This document shows positions 15,100-18,192 of a DNA stretch of 18,192 bases, piece by piece; the stretch's first letter is position 1; each line of letters begins with the position of its first letter. Below the pieces are notes generated by a model. That model was not told the DNA's origin. It did not search any database and worked only from the letters and a program-made list of their open reading frames with translations. The stretch is from the NCBI GenBank assembly GCA_020343555.1, contig CP070800.1, forward strand, positions 336,437 through 354,628, written 5' to 3'. Source of the DNA: Dehalococcoidales bacterium (lineage in GTDB: Bacteria > Chloroflexota > Dehalococcoidia > Dehalococcoidales > UBA2162). The translations under genes and the position numbers were made by a program.

Positions 15100-16103
15100 T
15101 ACTCTTCTTCTTCCCTCGTAAATATATCAACCTCATCTCTTCTGAAACAGGCGGACAGGTGGTTTTCTCCTATTTCCTCGAGTTCCGGTCTTTCCTCAAA
15201 ACACCTGTCGATAGCAAATTGGCATCTCGGATTGAAAGCACAGCCTTCAGGAAGATGAGCCAGATGAGGAGGTAAGCCATCGATCACATATAATTTACGA
15301 TCTCGCGGTAGGTCCAGCCTGGGTACGGACCTGATCAAACCCATTGTATAAGGATGCCTCGGACTACCGTATATTATGTCTGTCGGTCCTGATTCCACAA
15401 GTCTGCCTGCGTACATGACATTTACTCGATCTACATAACGGGCTACGACACCAAGGTTATGCGTAATCAAGATTACAGCGGTGCCGTATTGAGTACGTAA
15501 GTTATCGATAAGTTCGAGAAGCTGAGCCTGTACAGTAACGTCAAGAGAGGTGGTTGGTTCATCGGCGATAATAACGTCGGGATTACACGCGAGAGCCATA
15601 GCCATCATGATACGCTGCTGCATGCCACCGCTGAACTGGTAGGGATAATCTTCAGCTCGTCTTTCCGCGTCCGGTATGCCAACTAGTTTTATAAGTTTAA
15701 CTGCTTCTTCATACCCTTCAGACCTACTAATACCGCGGTGAAGTTCGAGGGATTCTGCAAGCTGGAGCCTGACGGAAAGTACTGGATTCAACGATGTGGT
15801 AGGTTCCTGGAAGATCATTGCGATTTGAGCGCCCCTGATCTTTCGAAGTTCTTCATCCGTGGCTCTCAGTAAGTCCTTGCCTTTGAACAATACCTTCCCA
15901 CCGACGATTATTCCGGGAGGGTAGGGGATAAGCTGGATGATGGACATCGCACTTACACTTTTTCCACAAGCGCTCTCGCCTACCAGCCCTAACGATTCAC
16001 CTTTGTTAACGTAGTAGCTAACACCGTCGACTGCTCTGACTTCTCCCTCTTCCGTGTAGAAATAAGTCTTGAGGTCTTCGATTTCGATTACTTTCTCTGC
16101 GAT
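15099..16103 (-). CDS. oppD: Oligopeptide/dipeptide ABC transporter ATP-binding protein OppD/DppD, apparent AUC start
   Basis: A 334-residue ATPase if translated from ATC at 16103. The first in-frame ATG (15947) would begin after Walker A GESACGKS (42-49) and give a dead protein. Upstream of that ATG the frame is open and encodes IEIEDLKTYFYTEEGEVRAV, a normal OppD N-terminus, back to a TGA eight codons before this segment's IEIED. No ATG, GTG or TTG lies in frame between that stop and Walker A. ATC-GCA-GAG-AAA sits exactly where family members start, six bases after a strong GAGGTGA (16110-16116). Other motifs are intact: FSGGMQQR (157-164), VIIADEP (177-183) and the C-terminal GCAFNPRCQFAIDRC. 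The AUC start is an inference; a sequencing error or an ATG-to-ATC mutation is the alternative. Confidence 0.9.
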   Translation of the reverse strand: MAEKVIEIEDLKTYFYTEEGEVRAVDGVSYYVNKGESLGLVGESACGKSVSAMSIIQLIPYPPGIIVGGKVLFKGKDLLRATDEELRKIRGAQIAMIFQEPTTSLNPVLSVRLQLAESLELHRGISRSEGYEEAVKLIKLVGIPDAERRAEDYPYQFSGGMQQRIMMAMALACNPDVIIADEPTTSLDVTVQAQLLELIDNLRTQYGTAVILITHNLGVVARYVDRVNVMYAGRLVESGPTDIIYGSPRHPYTMGLIRSVPRLDLPRDRKLYVIDGLPPHLAHLPEGCAFNPRCQFAIDRCFEERPELEEIGENHLSACFRRDEVDIFTREEEE

Positions 16104-16150
16104 CTCAAATCACCTCGTTTCTTTAGCATTTACTAAAACTCATTACGAGA

Positions 16151-17152
16151 TTAGTTGCTCAATGCCTCACGTCGCTTTTCAGCTTCGGCTTTCTTCTTCT
16201 CTACCAGTTTCTCAAGTTTCTCCTGGCCACCGGACAGTCCACCGAATCTGCCCAGGCCACCTCTTAACCTCGGATCGAACAGGTCTCTCACAGCATCACC
16301 CAGCATGTTCACACCGTAAACAACGATCGCCAACGCCAGCCCTGGCCAGAGAGCCATCCAGGGAGCTTGAAGCATGTACTGGCGTCCGGTACCGCTGAGC
16401 ATTCCCCCCCAACTCGGAACGGGAGGAGGGATACCGAATCCAAGGAAGCTTAATGATGCTTCAGCAAGTATGTAACCACCGAGCCCTGTTGAGAAACCGA
16501 TTATCATGATCGGTAGAATGTTCGGTAATACGTGGCGAGCCAAAATAGACCGTGTCGGAACACCAATCGCCCTCGCTGCTTCGAAATACACGTCTTCTTT
16601 GATGCGTATAACGGCGCTTCTTGACACTCTTGAAGCACCGCCAAGGCCCATCGAAACACCAAGAACCAGGATGACCTGGAGAAGTCCAGGGCCTAAGATC
16701 GACATGACGATAAGGTAGAGTACCAGGGGAGGGAAGCACATCCAGGCATCGACGAACCTTTGGACGGTCATATCGTACTTACCGCCGAGGAACCCGGAAA
16801 TGGCACCTACCATGAAAGCCACCGAAGAACTGATAAGTGATCCGGCTATAGCGACTATCATCGATATCCGGGCTCCGAAAATAATTCGGCTTAACAGATC
16901 TCTTCCGAGGTTGTCACATCCAAGCAGGTGTTTTGCCGAGGGTCCGTCTAGACGGTCGGCGAGTATTATTTCATTATATCCGTAAGGGGCCAGCCATTCT
17001 GAGAAGATACCTGCCAGGAGTAATGTTATAACGATGATGAGTCCGACCAAGCCAAGTGGCTTTTCCTTAATCAGCCTTATGAAGAAGTCCACTACCGGAT
17101 TACGTCGTTTGCGTACATCTTCCGACTGTATACCTTGGGCTGTAGCTGCCAT
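16151..17152 (-). CDS. oppC: Oligopeptide/dipeptide ABC transporter permease OppC/DppC
   Basis: A 333-residue inner-membrane permease. An N-terminal helix (about residues 31-53) precedes the LLGCDNLGRDLLSRIIFGARISM motif typical of DppC, where the family reads LGTDxxGRD. The EAA loop YFEAARAIGVPTRSILARHV is the docking site for the ATPases. About five further helices follow, and the core ends DPRLRG. The charged tail of some 30 residues after it (KLEKLVEKKKAEAEKRREAL) is longer than usual and may form a helix. AGGAG precedes the start, which is 13 bases after the OppB stop. Confidence 0.95.
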   Translation of the reverse strand: MAATAQGIQSEDVRKRRNPVVDFFIRLIKEKPLGLVGLIIVITLLLAGIFSEWLAPYGYNEIILADRLDGPSAKHLLGCDNLGRDLLSRIIFGARISMIVAIAGSLISSSVAFMVGAISGFLGGKYDMTVQRFVDAWMCFPPLVLYLIVMSILGPGLLQVILVLGVSMGLGGASRVSRSAVIRIKEDVYFEAARAIGVPTRSILARHVLPNILPIMIIGFSTGLGGYILAEASLSFLGFGIPPPVPSWGGMLSGTGRQYMLQAPWMALWPGLALAIVVYGVNMLGDAVRDLFDPRLRGGLGRFGGLSGGQEKLEKLVEKKKAEAEKRREALSN

Positions 17153-17165
17153 TATTCATATACTC

Positions 17166-18164
17166 CTATCGATACTGTACCCTAGGATCCAACCAAGCGT
17201 AAGTAATGTCAGTCAGTAGATTACACCCTAATACCGTCGTAGCCATAACCAGGTTGATACCGGATATGATCGGGTAATCTCGCTGTGTAAGGGCTTCGAA
17301 GGTAAGTCTTCCCACACCCGGTAGGCAGAATATCTGTTCCATGATAACCGAACCGGCAATTAAACTCGGAAGCATCATACCTGCGATGGTGATAACCGGC
17401 ATTAACGCGTTCTTGAGAGCATGCCTTATGATGATGGTCCTTTCATTTAAGCCTTTCGACCAGGCTGTCCTGATGTAGTCCTGTCTCATAACCTCGAGTA
17501 CCATGGTCCGTACCATTCTCATTAAACCACCGGACATATTGGTACCCATGAGGAATCCGGGAAGCAGGAATTGTAACAAATTCCCTCCCGGATTTTCCAG
17601 AAATGGTATATATTCGAGGGATGGTGTCCACCCCCAAATAATCGAAGGATATACAATCACCATCGTTGCCATCCAGAAACCAGGAACCGACAGCATCACT
17701 ATAGCGAAACTTCGTCCAAGATAATCCCATGCCGTATCCTGTCTGAGAGCGGAGTAAATCCCGATTGGCATCGCAAGAGCCCATCCTAAACTCATGGCTA
17801 TCAGCCCAAGTTCAATTGAGATGGGAAGCCTTTCCAGTAACTCTGTCAGTACCGGTTTGTTCTTCCAGAGTGATTCTCCAAGGTACCCCTGAACTACTCC
17901 CAGGAACTGACCGTCTTCCATAGGATTGGGCAGGAATCCCATCCAGATTCCATACTGCTTGAGTAAAGGCTGGTCAAGGCCCATCGCCTGCCGGAGATAT
18001 TCCGCGGTTAGCTCAGCCCCCATACCCGATTGCTCGGACATCTGGGCGAGCATCATGTCGATCACATCACCGGGAACGAACCGTACTAGCAGAAATACTA
18101 GGATTGTGATGATGAAGAGAGTCGGTATAATCAGGAAGAGCCTTCTGATTACATAAGCGCGCAT
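17166..18164 (-). CDS. oppB: Oligopeptide/dipeptide ABC transporter permease OppB/DppB
   Basis: A 332-residue inner-membrane permease with about six helices. The N-terminus YVIRRLFLIIPTLFIITILVF and the RFVPGD motif (about residues 28-33) are signatures of DppB/OppB. The EAA loop reads DYIRTAWSKGLNERTIIIRH, followed by KNALMPVIT and EQIFCLPGVGRL. The C-terminus is DPRVQYR. It is the first gene of the Opp cluster in the window; AAAGGGAT precedes the ATG. A substrate-binding protein gene, usually present, is not seen and may lie to the right of 18192. Confidence 0.95.
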   Translation of the reverse strand: MRAYVIRRLFLIIPTLFIITILVFLLVRFVPGDVIDMMLAQMSEQSGMGAELTAEYLRQAMGLDQPLLKQYGIWMGFLPNPMEDGQFLGVVQGYLGESLWKNKPVLTELLERLPISIELGLIAMSLGWALAMPIGIYSALRQDTAWDYLGRSFAIVMLSVPGFWMATMVIVYPSIIWGWTPSLEYIPFLENPGGNLLQFLLPGFLMGTNMSGGLMRMVRTMVLEVMRQDYIRTAWSKGLNERTIIIRHALKNALMPVITIAGMMLPSLIAGSVIMEQIFCLPGVGRLTFEALTQRDYPIISGINLVMATTVLGCNLLTDITYAWLDPRVQYR

Positions 18165-18192
18165 TTTATCCCTTTCATTGACGGCAGCGTTT

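Noticed and set aside
15099..15947. OppD as a 282-residue protein from the first ATG
   Set aside because: That start removes Walker A and the first strand of the ATPase, while the upstream frame encodes a full, normal N-terminus.
1..18192. Prophage, transposon or CRISPR content
   Set aside because: DnaD/DnaC and HNH genes can occur in phages, but here they follow rplI-dnaB. No integrase, structural gene, direct repeat array or terminal inverted repeat was seen.

Overview
The window looks like ordinary chromosomal DNA of an anaerobic bacterium. Three things point to anaerobic respiration and to Chloroflexota (Dehalococcoidia-like): a selenocysteine, Tat-exported formate dehydrogenase paired with an NrfD-type membrane subunit; a helicase-loading set of DnaB, a DnaD-domain protein and a DnaC/DnaI-like ATPase; and a free-standing HNH nuclease. 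The taxon is an inference from gene content, not from a marker comparison. No tRNA, rRNA, CRISPR array, insertion sequence, integrase or phage structural gene was seen.

Layout. (1) 1-4231, minus strand: a formate dehydrogenase operon of alpha (1178-4231, read through an in-frame UGA as selenocysteine), beta with four iron-sulfur clusters (392-1141), and an NrfD-type quinone-reacting membrane subunit that runs off the left edge (1-392). (2) 4232-4526: a divergent promoter region with one good sigma70-type promoter on each strand. (3) 4527-8377, plus strand: rplI, dnaB, a dnaD-domain gene and a dnaC/dnaI-like gene, tightly packed with overlaps, forming a replication-initiation operon. An HNH nuclease gene follows at 8488-9009. 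(4) 9071-13993, minus strand: a membrane PpiC-type peptidyl-prolyl isomerase gene, then a GldA/GldF/GldG-like ABC export or secretion module ending in a DUF4340 gene. (5) 14116-18164, minus strand: an oligopeptide/dipeptide ABC importer (two permeases, two ATPases). Its substrate-binding protein is not in the window and may lie beyond the right edge.

How the genes work together. The Tat-exported FDH alpha would oxidise formate on the outer face. Electrons would pass through the beta subunit to NrfD and the quinone pool. The replication genes would supply the helicase and its loader. The Opp system would import peptides, and PpiC would help fold exported proteins.

Main points of interest: the UGA codon with a SECIS-like hairpin; an Asp in place of the second Cys ligand of the FDH alpha iron-sulfur cluster; a helicase-loader homologue with two tandem AAA+ domains, the first lacking the usual sensor-1 Asn; and an oppD-like gene whose only well-placed start is AUC behind a strong Shine-Dalgarno sequence.
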